From contig CP092880.1 in the NCBI GenBank assembly GCA_030710605.1, forward strand, positions 11,387,639-11,451,638: 64,000 bases of DNA, read 5' to 3'. This DNA is from Cordylochernes scorpioides (lineage: Eukaryota; Arthropoda; Arachnida; Pseudoscorpiones; Chernetidae). Shown piece after piece: positions 44,106 to 55,002 of the stretch. A program made the translations under genes and the position numbers. The first letter of the stretch is position 1. Every line of letters begins with the position of its first letter. The notes under the pieces were generated by a model. The model was not told where the DNA came from. It saw only the letters and a list, made by a program, of their open reading frames with translations, and searched no databases.

Positions 44106-44606
44106 AAATATCAGCATGACAAGTTCAAAGTTAATAGTACCTTTTAGATGCTATAGCCCAGTGGAGGACACTTCGATCTTTTTGTACAAAAATTTGAGGA
44201 TTTCTTTTTGGCATCTGAAGGAGGAGATTAAAGTGCTGATTTTTACCTCGCTACCAGATTCTGAAACTATAAAGCAGGGAAACGACATTTTCTTCCTGGT
44301 CTAATGAAAGATCAACCCTTGATACTATCATTCTAAGAATTAAGCTGCATTTGGATCCAAAGAAGAAAATGATACCACAGCGATGCAGAACGACAGGAAG
44401 GAGAATCAATTTCGGAATATCTTAGAGAATTGAAACATTTAGCAATAAATTGTAATTTCGGCGAAATGCTGGGAACCATGATGCGAGATCGTTTTGTGGC
44501 TGGAATCAAGTTGGAAAGCCTGCAAAAGAAGCTACTACAAGAAAACGACGATGTCACTCTGGATAAAGTTTTGCAGTGGCGATCTCGTTCGAACTGGCGG
44601 AGATAA
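44106..44606 (+). pseudogene. gypsy gag, frameshifted
   Basis: Fragments in several frames: LKEEIKVLIFTSLPDSE (about 44215-44270), then SISEYLRELKHLAINCNFGE and RDRFVAGIKLESLQKKLL (44405-44545), the gag retrotransposon domain. No zinc knuckle recognised before the deletion. Confidence 0.7.
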
Positions 44607-44666
44607 ATACAAGAGATGTACAGCTAATAAAGCAATAGAATTAGGTATCCCATTCCATCGATCGAT

Positions 44667-45887
44667 GAGATCTTTTCAAAATTATCTGCCAGCATCGTAC
44701 TTTCGACTCTAGGCCTATCACAGGCTTACTTACAAGTAATGTTAGCGGAAGAAGCCAAAGCTGTTGTTAATATAAACACAACAAAGAGGTTGTTTTCTTA
44801 TAAAAGACTACCATATGACGTAGCGGGAGCACCAAATAAATTTCAGAGGATTATGGAAGGTCTATTTGCTGATTTGCCAGGTGTGGCCTGCTACATAGTT
44901 GATATTTTGGTTGCAGAAAAAGACTTCGAAGATCATGAACAAAAGTTGGATCTAGTGTTTAGATGATTGCTAGAAAAAGGTTTAAAGTTAAACAGATATA
45001 AATGTAAATTTGAAAAGAAATCGGTGGAATATTCAGGGTTTAAAATGGATAAATATGGACTGCATCCCTTAGAAAATAAAATTAAAGCAGTGATAGAGGC
45101 GCCTGAACCTAAAGAATGTTTCGCAATTAAGATCTTTCATAGGACTCTTAATTTATTATTATAGATTCATAAAGAATATAGCAAACATTTTAACGCTATT
45201 CTATCAACTTTTGAATAAAAATTGTAGATGGAATTGGACGAAAGAATATCGAATGTTATTTAAAAAATGTAAATCATTATTAATGGACTATGGACTAGGC
45301 GTAATTTTGAGTCATAGAAATGGTAGAAAGGAAGAATGCCCTATAGCTTTTGCTTCTAGAACATTAACTGAAGTGGAAAAACGTTTCTCTCAACTAGAAA
45401 AGAAAGCGTTGAGCATAACTTTTGGCGTTGAGAAATTCAGACAATACTTACTGGGACGAAAATTTTTATTGGTCACAGACAACCGACCCTTAATTCATAT
45501 ATTTTCACCTCATAAACCAATTCCCATATGTGCATCATCCAGAATTAAAAGATGGTCCTTAAAATTAGCTGCATTTAATTATACTGTAGAATTTCGAAAA
45601 ACTAGTGATAATTCCAATGTTGACGCATTGTCACGTCTTCCTTTAGAATCGAGTGTCAGGGAGTCTCTTGATGAAGACCAGGTACTTCTTCTCAGGAAGT
45701 TGAATGAGGTACCGTTCTCTTTTATGGAGGTGGCATATGAGACGCCCCAAGATAAAATACTGTCTATAGTATCAAGGAATGTTAGAGAAGGCAACTGGAA
45801 ATTCACAAGGGTACCGAGGGAAAACCCACTAGCTCCTCATTATAAGATCAATGAGGAATTAAGTTTGAAGTTTGGTTGTCTTCAATG
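44667..45887 (+). pseudogene. gypsy reverse transcriptase and RNase H, broken
   Basis: RT palm from LGLSQAYLQVMLAEE and FSYKRLPYDVAGAPNKFQ to CYIVDILVA, where the family has YxDD: the first catalytic Asp has become Val, so the enzyme would be dead even without the stops at 44965 and 45164. RNase H and connection in a clean 225-codon frame (45211-45888): CPIAFASRTLTEVEKRFSQL, LVTDNRPLIHIF, DNSNVDALSRLPL. The first RNase H Asp region is shortened (MDYGLGVILSH). Confidence 0.8.
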
Positions 45888-45924
45888 ACGTGAAAGAGTG
45901 GTAATTTCCCAAAAATTAAGATCT

Positions 45925-46516
45925 TTAATTTCAAATGACTTGCATGAAATACACATGGGGATTGTTAAAATGAAGATTATTGCCAGACGGTATTTTCTGG
46001 TGGCCAGGCATAGACAGTAACATCGAGGAGTTAACTAGAGAATGTAGAGTATGCCAAGAATCGGCAAGCATGCCCCCGGCTACCATCTCGGAATGGACTT
46101 GGCCCGAAAAACCGTGGCATCGACTTCATCTTGATCTAGCGAGTCCGTTCATGGGAAGAATGTTTTTGGTTCCCGTGGACGCATACTCAAAGTGGATAGA
46201 AATTTTTATCATCAAAGATATTACCAGCAAAACGATTATAAATAATCTTAGAGAAAATTTTGCCAGATTTGGATTGCCCTAAGTTTTGGTTACAGATAAC
46301 GGAAGACAGTTTGTCTCCGGTGAATTCGAGCAATTTACCAAAATGAATGGTATACGGCACACTAAGACCAGTCCGTATAATCCTAGTACAAATGGTTTAG
46401 CTGAGAGATATGTAAGAGAGTTTAAAAACCTTTTGAGAAAGAATAATGGGAAGGATGATTTAGAGACGAATCTACAAATATTCCTATTTGCTCATAGAGC
46501 ATTCCCCAAACTGTAA
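45925..46516 (+). pseudogene. gypsy integrase, one internal stop
   Basis: HHCC zinc domain (LHEIHMG, then CRVCQE) and the catalytic core LHLDLASPF (Asp), LVTDNGRQFVSG (Asp), NPSTNGLAERYVREFKN (Glu), all three acidic residues kept. A frameshift at about 45970 and a TAA at 46280 break it; the C-terminal part after 46516 is frame-lost. Confidence 0.8.
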
Positions 46517-47093
46517 TAAAGGAATTCCCCCGCGGAACTGCTAATGAAGATAAGTTTAAGATCAAGATTCTCGAATTTAATACCAAGATGGGAAATCCGC
46601 GAGAGGTATTTCATGAGGCCGTAAGAAGGCAGGAGCAGTTTACTACAGGTTGCGAGGTTTATTTCCGCAACTATGCAACTGAACCTAAACGGTAAAAAGG
46701 TACCATTTTGAAATTATTGAGCTACCGTCACTACCTTATAAGTTGCGAGGGCGTCGTGTATAAGAGGCATATCAATCAATTGCGACCTGTGAGAAAGAAA
46801 CAAGTGGAGACAAGAAATTTGATACTTCCTCGAACATCAGGAGAGAAGCCTGTAGGTGGAAGTCAGAAATAAAGTAAAGAGGAGGTTCCAGAATTACATC
46901 AGGAAACAAGGAGGAGACTGCTTCTGTGCACGTACCCTCTTGCACTCCTAGACCAGGGCCTGTTGCTGTGCACGTGCCCTCTTGCACTCCTAAAACCGGA
47001 GCCTGCCGCTGTGCAAGTGCCCGTCCGCAGTCCTAGACCTCAGAGAGCCAGGTAACCCCCAGACCGACTGGAGTATTATTAAGGGGGGAGATG

Positions 47094-47247
47094 TGTTGTG
47101 TATGTAAATAGATGAAGATTATTTGCATTCTTCAAAGTCTCATTATGTAAGAATATATGTGTATATAAATTGGACATTTTTTGTTGGCCAAACGAAAAGA
47201 GTCATGGTCAAGTTTGAGTTGTTGTACATCTAATTACGACACTACCC
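47094..47247 (+). repeat. 3' LTR of the gypsy element
   Basis: Partner of 43847-43985, with a 12-bp insert (AACGAAAAGAGT). Its 3' edge is blurred (CGACACTACCC). Confidence 0.75.
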
Positions 47248-48984
47248 TAACAACATCCATCCTAACTGAAGACACAAAAGTTGCCTGTAATTCAGATTAT
47301 ATAGCCATATGGCACACAAGTAGCAGTATAGAAATATCAGAAAAATACTGAACACATCAATGAGAGGACTTGGAGAAGTGGGCAATGAAACTCAAAATGA
47401 CAATATAAACCCAATAAACACAAACCTATAGGTCTCCCTCACTGACAGGAAAAAAGGCATGAATTTAACTCCAAAATAAGCATAAACAACCATATAATTG
47501 ATAAAATATGATCTCCAAATTACCTAGGTGTGATACTTGATGAGGAATTGCGAATTACAGAACACATAATTAGCACCTCAAATAGAGCTACCAGAAACCT
47601 AAACATTCTGAGAAGGCTATGTTCCAACAAATTGGGGAGCAAAACCCAAAATTCTCAGAACAACATATATCACCTTAAAAAGGCCAATAATGGAATATGC
47701 AACACCTGTTTGGGCTCCCTCAAGTTCATCACTAAAAAGAAGACTAGACAGTGTTCAAGCAAAAGCGGCCAAATTAATCACTGGTTCTGTTTAAAATACC
47801 AACAATTAGAAAATTCAGAGAGAATGTGGTCTAGACCTACTTGAAAGCAGAAGACAATTAAAAACAATAAAATTCACTAATAGCTTAAAAACTAAAGAAA
47901 CCGAACACATATCCCATAGAACCTATTTAAACTGGTCACAAAAAGAAATGCTCAAAAGATCTTCAACACTTCAGTACGACAACAATATTAGAAAGAGCAT
48001 AAATATGAAACATAATGAATTCCAAATTCGATAATAACCAATATTTCCTACCCCATTGCCATCAAATGTAATCATCAATCTTAACCTCAATGAACCCTGC
48101 AATTAAAAAAAAAAAAAGAGAGAACAAAAACATACTTAAAAAGAAAGGACTTGACACAATTGGTTTATGCGATCAGATAAATTATTCAACAGCATATACA
48201 GATGGATCATTAGACCTTACCATAAGTAATGGAGGGGCTGGAATTAACATAATACTGCAAGATGGAACATACATCAAAATCAAAGAAGGAGCAAGAAAGA
48301 TTTCGTCAAACTTCACTAGTGAACTGACAGCTATCTGGAAAGCTCTTGATGTATGCCTTAACCGTATATACCGTACAACGACTTCATATCCGATCTAGAA
48401 GCAATTCAGAAGGGCAATACTATAATCACACAAAAAATACATTCGTTACTTACTCAAATGATATCATTGGAGAATAACTGCATTCTACAATGGATTCCTG
48501 CCAGTGTTAGGATCGGGGGTAATGAAATGGCAGTTGAATTTGCAAAGGAAGCCAGAAAGTTGAGCCAAAGGAAAGAACAAATGTCATTATTTGACGCTAA
48601 TGCTTTTGCAAAATACAATATAATTAAACAAAAAATAAGAAAAGATCAAAATGTGAAATAAATTCCGAGAGAAAAATGACAAAATATAACAAGATTTAGA
48701 ACAAAACATTATAAAGGATGACAATACATCCAGATGGTACAAGAACCTATAGAACAAGCAACAACTGTCCTGGTGTGGAACTAACACCTACCCACATATT
48801 CTCATGCCCGCAGCCTGCAGAAAATTGATATAGACCCAGAGCAGCTGCTTTACACACCCAAGATAGTGGACAATGCTGCCGCTGTGATAGAGATGCATGG
48901 ATACATCTGAGGCTCTTTATTGGACACGACAAAAACAGCAACGGCATTCCAGAGTAAAATAAATCATCAGAGATAGATAAATAT
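47248..48984 (+). pseudogene. LINE A, copy 2: RT end, RNase H, CCHC tail
   Basis: The RT active site is changed here (ACNSDYIAIW for ACYADDKAIW). The post-RT segment lies at 47530-47870, then about 320 bp absent from copy 1. RNase H 48180-48640: AYTDGSLDLT, FTSELTAIWKALDVC, WIPASVRIGGNEMAVEFAKEA. The CCHC-like terminal module (NNCPGVELTPTHIFSCP) spans about 48760-48815 with a small deletion. Tail ends at 48984 before TTTTCAAATGAA. Confidence 0.82.
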
Positions 48985-49089
48985 TTTTCAAATGAATTAA
49001 AATAAATATAATCGATACTGAGAGAGAGTTGAATTTAAAAAATTAGAAAATTATTATTTTCGAAATTTAAATAGCTAAGAGGATTCCAG

Positions 49090-49515
49090 CAAACCGCATC
49101 TAAAATATCCGTTTTTTTTTCTACATGTTTTAATTTGCATATACCTATTTTACATATCTCAGATTGTATTTAAAAATCGTTAACCATTTCTTCTAACTTT
49201 TGGCGAAATGGTGTTTTATTAATTTATAATTCGATATTATTATGGTTCTTTCCTGGTATTCAAAAAGGAAAAATACGTGTCGTTCAGTTATATTTTTCAA
49301 TTTATCAAACAATTTGGCCGCTGAATCGCTGATTCTGGTAGAGCGCCATCTCTAGCGAATAAAGTTGTAACTAAAATCAATTTCGAATTTTTAATTATTT
49401 GCCATAAAAAATCCCATTGCATCCTGAACACAATGGTGTTTACCGCATTGCTCTAGCGCAAATATTCGCGGAGTTATTAATTTTTAAAGTTGTGCGGGAC
49501 TTTTGGATCACCCTG
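49090..49515 (-). repeat. right terminal inverted repeat of composite 2
   Basis: Reverse complement of 39028-39450, ending GGATCACCCTG then TA. Confidence 0.85.
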
Positions 49516-50199
49516 TATAAGAGGTTGTTTTTCAATATATGTTTAATAAATAATTATATATACTTATGCGGTGAAACTTTAAGTGTTGTTTTATAATCAT
49601 ACGCCGCAGTCCTTTATGATGAGTAATACTTACCTATAATTCATTTGAAAAAGAAACAATAAAATTGAGGTAAAGAATTTCTCTTAATTTTGCAAGCTTT
49701 CGAGCAAATCATCTGCTCTTCAACGGGCTATACTTTTATGTACAATATAAAGTTGATCACTAAACATTTTATATAAATATTTATATAGAAAAACATTTTT
49801 TTCAATTACCTTTGTATATAGATCATCTTGATATTGTACATAGATGTATTTGCCCATTGAAGAACAGAAAATTTGCTCGAAGGTTTACAATAATCAAAAT
49901 TAAAAGAAAATCTTTACCTGAATTCTATTTTTCTTTTTAAAAATTAGATAAATACAAAAGAAAAAGAAAAATATTCAACGGTGCTTCGGCGGTTACGCGT
50001 CATATGCTGAGTCAAAAAAGGAATAAGCGAAGAGATAGGTTTATAGAAAAGGGCAAGGACAAAACTATGATAATAATTGTTCAATAATTAAATATAAGCC
50101 AAGGTAAAGAAAGAAAATCATATTTTACCCTATTTTCCCTCTATTTTAATATTATTTCAATTTTAAATAAATTTTCTAGAACAACCTACTCTGTGAAGT
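49516..50199. mobile_element. foldback repeat at 49660-49925 in AT-rich sequence
   Basis: Arms begin AGGTAAAGAATTTCTC and end with the matching TTTACCTGAATTC. On the minus strand 49699-49725 reads CCGTTGA, a hairpin, GAAAGCTTGC, the hammerhead-derived motif seen at 29016; the right arm has a weaker version. The remainder is AT-rich. Confidence 0.55.
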
Positions 50200-50593
50200 G
50201 AACAATCAGATAGCGTTGCTCTCCACTATACTCCTTTATTAATGATAAAATTGTGAAAAAAGTTTTAATAATTTGTAATTTTAAAACTATACTCCTTGTT
50301 GTTGTTTCCTGTTGGCCGGCTCAAATCTTTATGTATATATGTAAATACGTAATATTTTATTTTATTTATTCTTAACGCCTCAAGTCAGGTATTATTTGTT
50401 CTCAAATGATGTCTTGAATATTTATATCAGTATAATTAGAGGTAAAAGTTGTTTTTATTATATTTTTAAAATATCACGATTGCATCCCATAATACTCATG
50501 TATTCCTAAATCAGCTAATAATTTTATATCTATAAAAATTTTCATTTACTTCAAAGAAAATCACCAAATAATTATCTATATCAAAATATAATT
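50200..50593 (+). repeat. TATA-bearing interspersed repeat, copy 2 (split)
   Basis: ACTCTGTGAAGTGAACAATC, then after an insert TTGTTGTTTCCTGTTGGCCG and GGCTCAAATC. Same order as at 50907 and 60811. Confidence 0.55.
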
Positions 50594-50906
50594 GGGGGTC
50601 GGTGAAAGGATGGTCTAAACCGTTGGTTTTCGACCGCTACAACCCGGGTTCGATTCCCCCAATTGGGCACCTTTTTCTGATTGAATAAAATGCCACAATA
50701 GCCCCCGATTCTTGCAACTCCAACCCCACCAGCGAGTGCAAGTAACCAAACGGGGCACTGGCACATTTGTAAGTGCAAAGTCGAACTGCTTTTCACATGT
50801 GTAGACATGAGGTGCAACTTACAGTAAAAGCAGTCGCCTACTTCTACCTTCCATGATTATCATGGCCAATTCCACGTGTACTTGGGATAAGCAAAAAAAA
50901 AAAAAA
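50594..50906 (+). repeat. tRNA-derived SINE, copy 2
   Basis: Head GGGGGTCGGTGAAAGG, a good B box (GGGTTCGATTCC, about 50647-50658), the shared body and GGGATAAGC plus A tail. Confidence 0.85.
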
Positions 50907-51040
50907 CTACTCTGTAAAGTCGACCGCAAGATGTCGCGGTTTCTACTATATAAACCCATTGTTGTTTTTCCCGTTGGCCGGCTCAAATCTTTTTGTAGAT
51001 ATGTACATAAGTTATCTTTTATTTATTCTTCACACCTTAA
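50907..51040 (+). repeat. TATA-bearing interspersed repeat, copy 3
   Basis: ACTCTGTAAAGTCGACCGC, CTATATAAACCC (TATA box), CCGTTGGCCGGCTCAAATC. It follows directly on the SINE A tail, so the SINE probably inserted at its edge. Confidence 0.65.
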
Positions 51041-51759
51041 TTCAGGTATTTCTCACTTAAATTATTTTAATCAACATAATTAAAGCAAATTATGATGAAA
51101 ACTATTTTATTGTATTTTCCACGACTATACAACAATAACATTGACTATATACTCGAGTACTCAAAACAAAAACAAGCTAATAATTCCTAGCTCAACATTA
51201 TTTTATATAATAGTAAGAGGAGATAGAGATCCGACAAATTTATCATAACATATATATATAGAATTTTTAAAATAATCATAAGTTTCTATAATAGTTTCGA
51301 ATTCTCATTACAGATGGCGCGCTAATATATCATACATATATATATGTTATAAATAGAAAAAATGAGATTTCTGCTGATTTTTGATTATCTTGAGGATTAT
51401 GCTATGGTAATGCAGTCGTGTGTGGTTGAAAATCTTGAAAGTATATTAATATAAAATAGTTTTGATCAGTAATATTTTTAATTGAGCTAAGAAATATATA
51501 TAAAAATCATAATTTGATAAAAGTACTGCCTGGCTTAAGGCGTAAGAATAAAAAAATGAATAACTTATTTACATAATGTACAAAAGTTTTTGACGGCCAG
51601 CGGGAAATAACAACAATGAGTTTTTATAGGGGAAGCGTGACCTCTGGCGGTCGTTTTAACAGAATATTTGAATCTATGAAATATAATATAAATAAAATAA
51701 TATTTGTATATAACATGTATATATTGTATATAACACTATGCGGCGCTGAGTTTGTGTAT
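51041..51759. other. AT-rich with a family P tail fragment
   Basis: 51280-51325 (AAGTTTCTATAATAGTTTCG, AGATGGCGCGCTAATA) is a family P tail. 51590-51660 resembles the TATA repeat read on the minus strand (CGGCCAGCGGGAAA). Nothing else. Confidence 0.4.
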
Positions 51760-51860
51760 ACAAAAATGTAATGCCTTGATAAAGGTTGGCGTTCAGCCAA
51801 CCGAAATATTGGAAATGAATATTTTATTCGATCTAATATATGCCTTTTTATCATCTAACA
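51760..51860 (+). mobile_element. single arm of the AAGGCATATATTGG foldback family
   Basis: TTGATAA (51777-51783), hairpin AGGTTGGC-GTTCA-GCCAACC, GAAATATTGG, then the family end AATATATGCCTTTTT. Confidence 0.7.
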
Positions 51861-51889
51861 TATATATGTATATAATATGAGTAGTCCAC

Positions 51890-52250
51890 GGTCCAGAAAA
51901 GATCCACTCGAGGCCGTTATAGCGCAATAATGTATCAGGGCGGGCGGTCCGTCATGGTTTTTTGACTAGGACCCACTCCATCATTATGATTGGATCGCTT
52001 CTTTTTGTGGCCAAGACTGATGAGGCTCGAGAGACCTTTGACTTTCTGGAGTAGCCAGCGGGTTATGATCTGTGTACGGATTGCTTATTGCTTAACTACC
52101 TATTGTATTTGTTGTGAATGTTATTGTCAGTCTGTATTGGCTACATTGTAATGTATTCTATTAATGTCATAGACCTAACTGTACACTGTAAGGTAGAATC
52201 CTTATACGGGCAGACAATATGTAAAATAAATCTTTTACTATCAGCAATCA
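51890..52250. other. unassigned moderate-GC block with poly(A) signal
   Basis: About 360 bp of more balanced composition (CGGGCGGTCCGTCATGG, GGCTCGAGAGACC) ending near AAATAAATC (52226-52235). Could be a solo LTR or captured 3' region. No long frame. Confidence 0.35.
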
Positions 52251-52736
52251 TTGTTTATTTACTCTACTAATTGTTTTGTACTTCTTATTAAAGTTTAAAA
52301 GACGTTTATCCAATGAAAATCAAATATACATTACCATCACAATTAATTATATAACATAACTATATAACATTAAGCCATCTATTTTCAGTTTTGTTTGGTC
52401 ACCAGTCCAATATTTTTATTTTCACAGACTAAATTATGAGATTAATTTATAAATGAAATATTATGCAAAATAAATAAACAACTATATACATCACTAATAT
52501 ATGCTGATTTATTGTAGAAAATAATAAACAATAATTAAATTTATCTAACACAATTAGTAGAAACAAAAAAATTAAAAGGCTAAAAAGATTTCTAGTGTAT
52601 ATATATATTGTCTCTCTCTCTCATGAAGGAATACATGTATTGGGACATTTCACACATATTTAATTGATCTTAGACTTAATTATCTAATAAACGAAATTAT
52701 CTTTGACAAATTTGAACAAGAGATAAGCTAAGAAAA
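52251..52736. other. AT-rich stretch with short CT run
   Basis: A (CT)n run at about 52611-52622; otherwise nothing recognised. Confidence 0.4.
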
Positions 52737-52905
52737 AAGGCATCTCCTTATCGTGCAACTTGATTAATCAAGAATGGGTATTTGGCCAATTCAGGAATAA
52801 TTAAAAAATCAAGGAGAATAGTTGATCTTTATTCCGATAGATGGCGCAAGCCATCAGCAACTTTCAGTTGCACGATAAGCAGATGCCTTTTTCATAATGT
52901 ATGCA
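52737..52905. mobile_element. family E foldback
   Basis: AAAAAAGGCATCTCCTTATC at the left; GATAAGCAGATGCCTTTTTC at the right. Both arms contain the CGTGCAACT block. No coding. Confidence 0.65.
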
Positions 52906-53364
52906 CCTTATCCCAGTACAATATCACATTTGTACTATTTTTTCACAACATGTATATCATTGCTTTGTACTATTGCCTTGACCATACAGTATGTATCGGA
53001 TTTGGTTACATCTTGTGAGGGGAGAGTAAATATCTGATTCATCCAATCTTCTGAAATATTTCACGTTTCCTTCATAACTAATTCTATTCTCTAGTTTTAT
53101 TACAATATATCTTAAAACAAGTATTTTTATGAGATTCCGCACATTTGAGAGAAAATAACACAAAATATATCTAAATAGAAATCAAGCATTTGATAATAAT
53201 TTCACTTTTTTAATTCGATATTTATCTTTGATATATCATGTAAACACAAATTAAACAAATTATAATTTTGAAACAATACACTAATGCTTAACAGCTAAGA
53301 GGTCAATATTTCCCGGATAATAGTATTATCAATAAATTCTCAAGACAGCCACATAAAATAATAT
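52906..53364. other. AT-rich stretch, nothing recognised
   Basis: No assigned feature. Confidence 0.4.
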
Positions 53365-53704
53365 TAAATACAAAAAAGACATATCCTGACCAATAACATG
53401 AGTGTTTGTTAAATGTCAGAGCGCCATCTAGTGTAACAGAAATCAACTAAACGTTGATTTAGCTTGTTCTCTGATATTTGGGCAACGTTTAGTTAATTTC
53501 TATTCCACTAGGCGCTCTGCCAGCGTGGTCCTCTTGTCCTCTTCAGCGTGGTGCAAGCTGTACCTCAACGACCAAAAACCTGCCCAAGCCATCAGCAACT
53601 TCAGTTGCACGATAAGGAGATGCCTTTTTCATAATTTATGCACCTTATCCCAGTACACTATCTCATTTGTACTATTTTTTCACAACATGTATATCATTGC
53701 TTTG
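53365..53704. mobile_element. chimeric fragments of families E and TCAGGATATGCC
   Basis: 53370-53500 carries GACATATCCTGACC, AGAGCGCCATCTAG and AACAGAAATCAACT; 53530-53640 has CAAGCTGTACCTCAACGACC and then a family E end (AACTTCAGTTGCACGATAAG). Hammerhead traces near 53540-53565 are too eroded to fold. Confidence 0.5.
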
Positions 53705-54010
53705 TACTATGAATAAAAGCCAGACGATAGAAGCCAGACCTCCTGAGATCTGGGTCTTGATCGCTTGATCTTGCTCCCTGAAATGATCCTTTAAATATTT
53801 TTGAAGCCTGCGGCGCCTTAGTTGTGCTTGGTGCTGCCTTGGTTCTCTCAAAGTCGGCGCGCACTCGCCCTCCTCTCCCCCGGGGTGCCCACGGCTCTGC
53901 CGTCGCCTCTCCAGCCCTCTCCTTGGCCCTCCCTTGCGGCGGGCGCTTGGAGACACCTAATCATGAGTGATGCCTTAAAATGCTTACCGAAGCTTGTAGA
54001 AGGCAAAACA
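53705..54010 (+). pseudogene. captured GC-rich segment with start codon, copy 1
   Basis: GC-rich and unlike the flanks. A leader (TAAAAGCCAGAC, TGGTGCTGCCTTGG, CTCTCCCCCGGGGTGCCC, GGAGACACCTAA) leads to an ATG at about 53963 reading MSDALKCLPKLVEG, after which similarity to copy 2 (55003-55288) ends. The shape is 5' untranslated region plus the beginning of a coding sequence from a host gene. I do not recognise the protein. No in-frame start precedes it on the plus strand within the leader as far as I can see. Confidence 0.5.
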
Positions 54011-54384
54011 ATTGTATGCTTTGTACTATGATGCTCTAGCGCGCCATCTGTTATCAAAATTCGAAATTATTTAAAAGGCGTAAGATTCTTTATGATATGA
54101 GCGTGATCAGGATGTGTCTTTTTTTTAAATACGAAACTATTTTAGAATGGTAAGATTCTTTTGAAAATAAAACAATTTCTACTGCCCTTACTGCAATGGA
54201 AAAATTAAGGGAAGGGCCTGACTCATCAGTAAGGGCAGTAGAAATTGTTTTATTTTTAAAAGAATCATACCCGTCTGAAATAGTTTTGTATTTTGATAAC
54301 AGATGGCGCGCTAATGCATCATAAAATGTCTTTTTTGATATAAATACCAACACCTGACCTTTTTAAGATTATAATTTTTAAATT
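54011..54384 (-). repeat. family P tail fragments
   Basis: GCGCGCCATCTGTTATC, CTACTGCCC and GGAAAAATTAAGGG on the minus-strand orientation, then a plus-strand piece from about 54224 (AAGGGCAGTAGAAATTG, ACAGATGGCGCGCTAATG). Jumbled, no core. Confidence 0.5.
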
Positions 54385-54600
54385 ATAAAACTATTTTAAA
54401 GCCGTAATATTCTTTTTAAAATAAAACAATTTCTGCTGTCCTTACTGCGATGGAAAAATTAAAGGGAGGGCCTGGCTCATCAGTGGTGAACCCTCCCAGC
54501 GGTTTCGCCAGTTTAATCTACCATACCGCTGTTATATTGCATTTTTGGAACTTCCTTTTATAGGTGACTGTTGTAAGACTCTTGGAATGGGTATTTTAGA
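54385..54600 (-). mobile_element. family P repeat, copy 4, facing copy 5
   Basis: Complete core and leader on the minus strand. Its leader end (ACTGTTGTAAGACTC) abuts the leader of copy 5, so 54400-54780 is a large inverted repeat. Confidence 0.7.
54472..54529 (-). ncRNA. strand-permuted hammerhead-like core
   Basis: Identical in all three strands to the core at 43536-43593. Confidence 0.6.
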
Positions 54601-55002
54601 ACAGTCACCTATAAAAGGAAGTTCCAAAAATGCAATATAACAGCGGTATGGTAGATTAAACTGGCGAAACCGCTGGGAGGGTTCACCACTGATGAGCCAG
54701 GCCCTCCCTTTAATTTTTCCATCGCAGTAAGGACAGCAGAAATTGTTTTATTTTAAAAGAATATTACGCCTCTAAAATAGTTTTATAATTTGATAACAGA
54801 TGGCGCTCTAGTACATCGTAACATTATTGTTCTAATAAAAGACACAATTTGATATTTGCGGAAGAGCGATTGCTCGAAGCATATTATATATTTATAATTA
54901 TATTTAATTCTGCTGTCCTAAAAGCTTATGTCCATAGTTCTTCTAAAATACCCATTCCAAGAGTCTTACAACAGTCACCTATAAAAGGAAGTTCCAAAAA
55001 CG
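54601..55002 (+). mobile_element. family P repeat, copy 5, with tandem start of a second unit
   Basis: ACAGTCACCTATAAAAGG occurs at 54602 and again at 54972, 370 bp apart, so this is a full unit followed by the start of the next. TATA box, core, tail, GATGGCGCTCTAGTAC block and leader are all present. The second unit is broken at AAGTTCCAAAAA by the captured segment. Confidence 0.75.
54643..54700 (+). ncRNA. strand-permuted hammerhead-like core
   Basis: Same three strands as at 43536-43593; TATAAAAG lies about 32 bp upstream. Confidence 0.6.

Larger units (their letters stand above)
43847..47247 (+). mobile_element. Ty3/gypsy retrotransposon inserted in LINE A, inactive
   Basis: LTRs 43847-43985 and 47094 to about 47247 start TGTTGTGTATGTAAATAG. 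After the first comes AAGTGGCGACGAGGATG (presumed primer site); before the second AAGGGGGGAGATG (polypurine tract). Probable duplication TAAC. Internal order gag, RT, RNase H, integrase is that of gypsy. The LTRs differ by several substitutions and a 12-bp insert, so it is older than the gag-only element. Protease and the first half of RT are deleted; about 3.4 kb remain. Confidence 0.85.
39028..49515 (-). mobile_element. composite Tc1/mariner-superfamily transposon carrying a LINE, copy 2
   Basis: Ends CAGGGTGATCCAAAAGTCCC in inverted orientation with TA outside each. Left block 39028-41366 holds the terminal repeat and transposase; LINE A occupies 41367-48984, bounded by the 12-bp duplication TTTTCAAATGAA (41355-41366 and 48985-48996); the right block is 48997-49515. 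Without the LINE the transposon would be about 2.86 kb. The LINE sits upstream of the transposase start, so it did not break the enzyme. Later insertions: a family P repeat and a gypsy element, both in the LINE. Confidence 0.88.

Noticed and set aside
51990..52040. CTGATGAGGCTCGAGAGACC as a hammerhead
   Set aside because: No GAAA strand or matching stems were found nearby.
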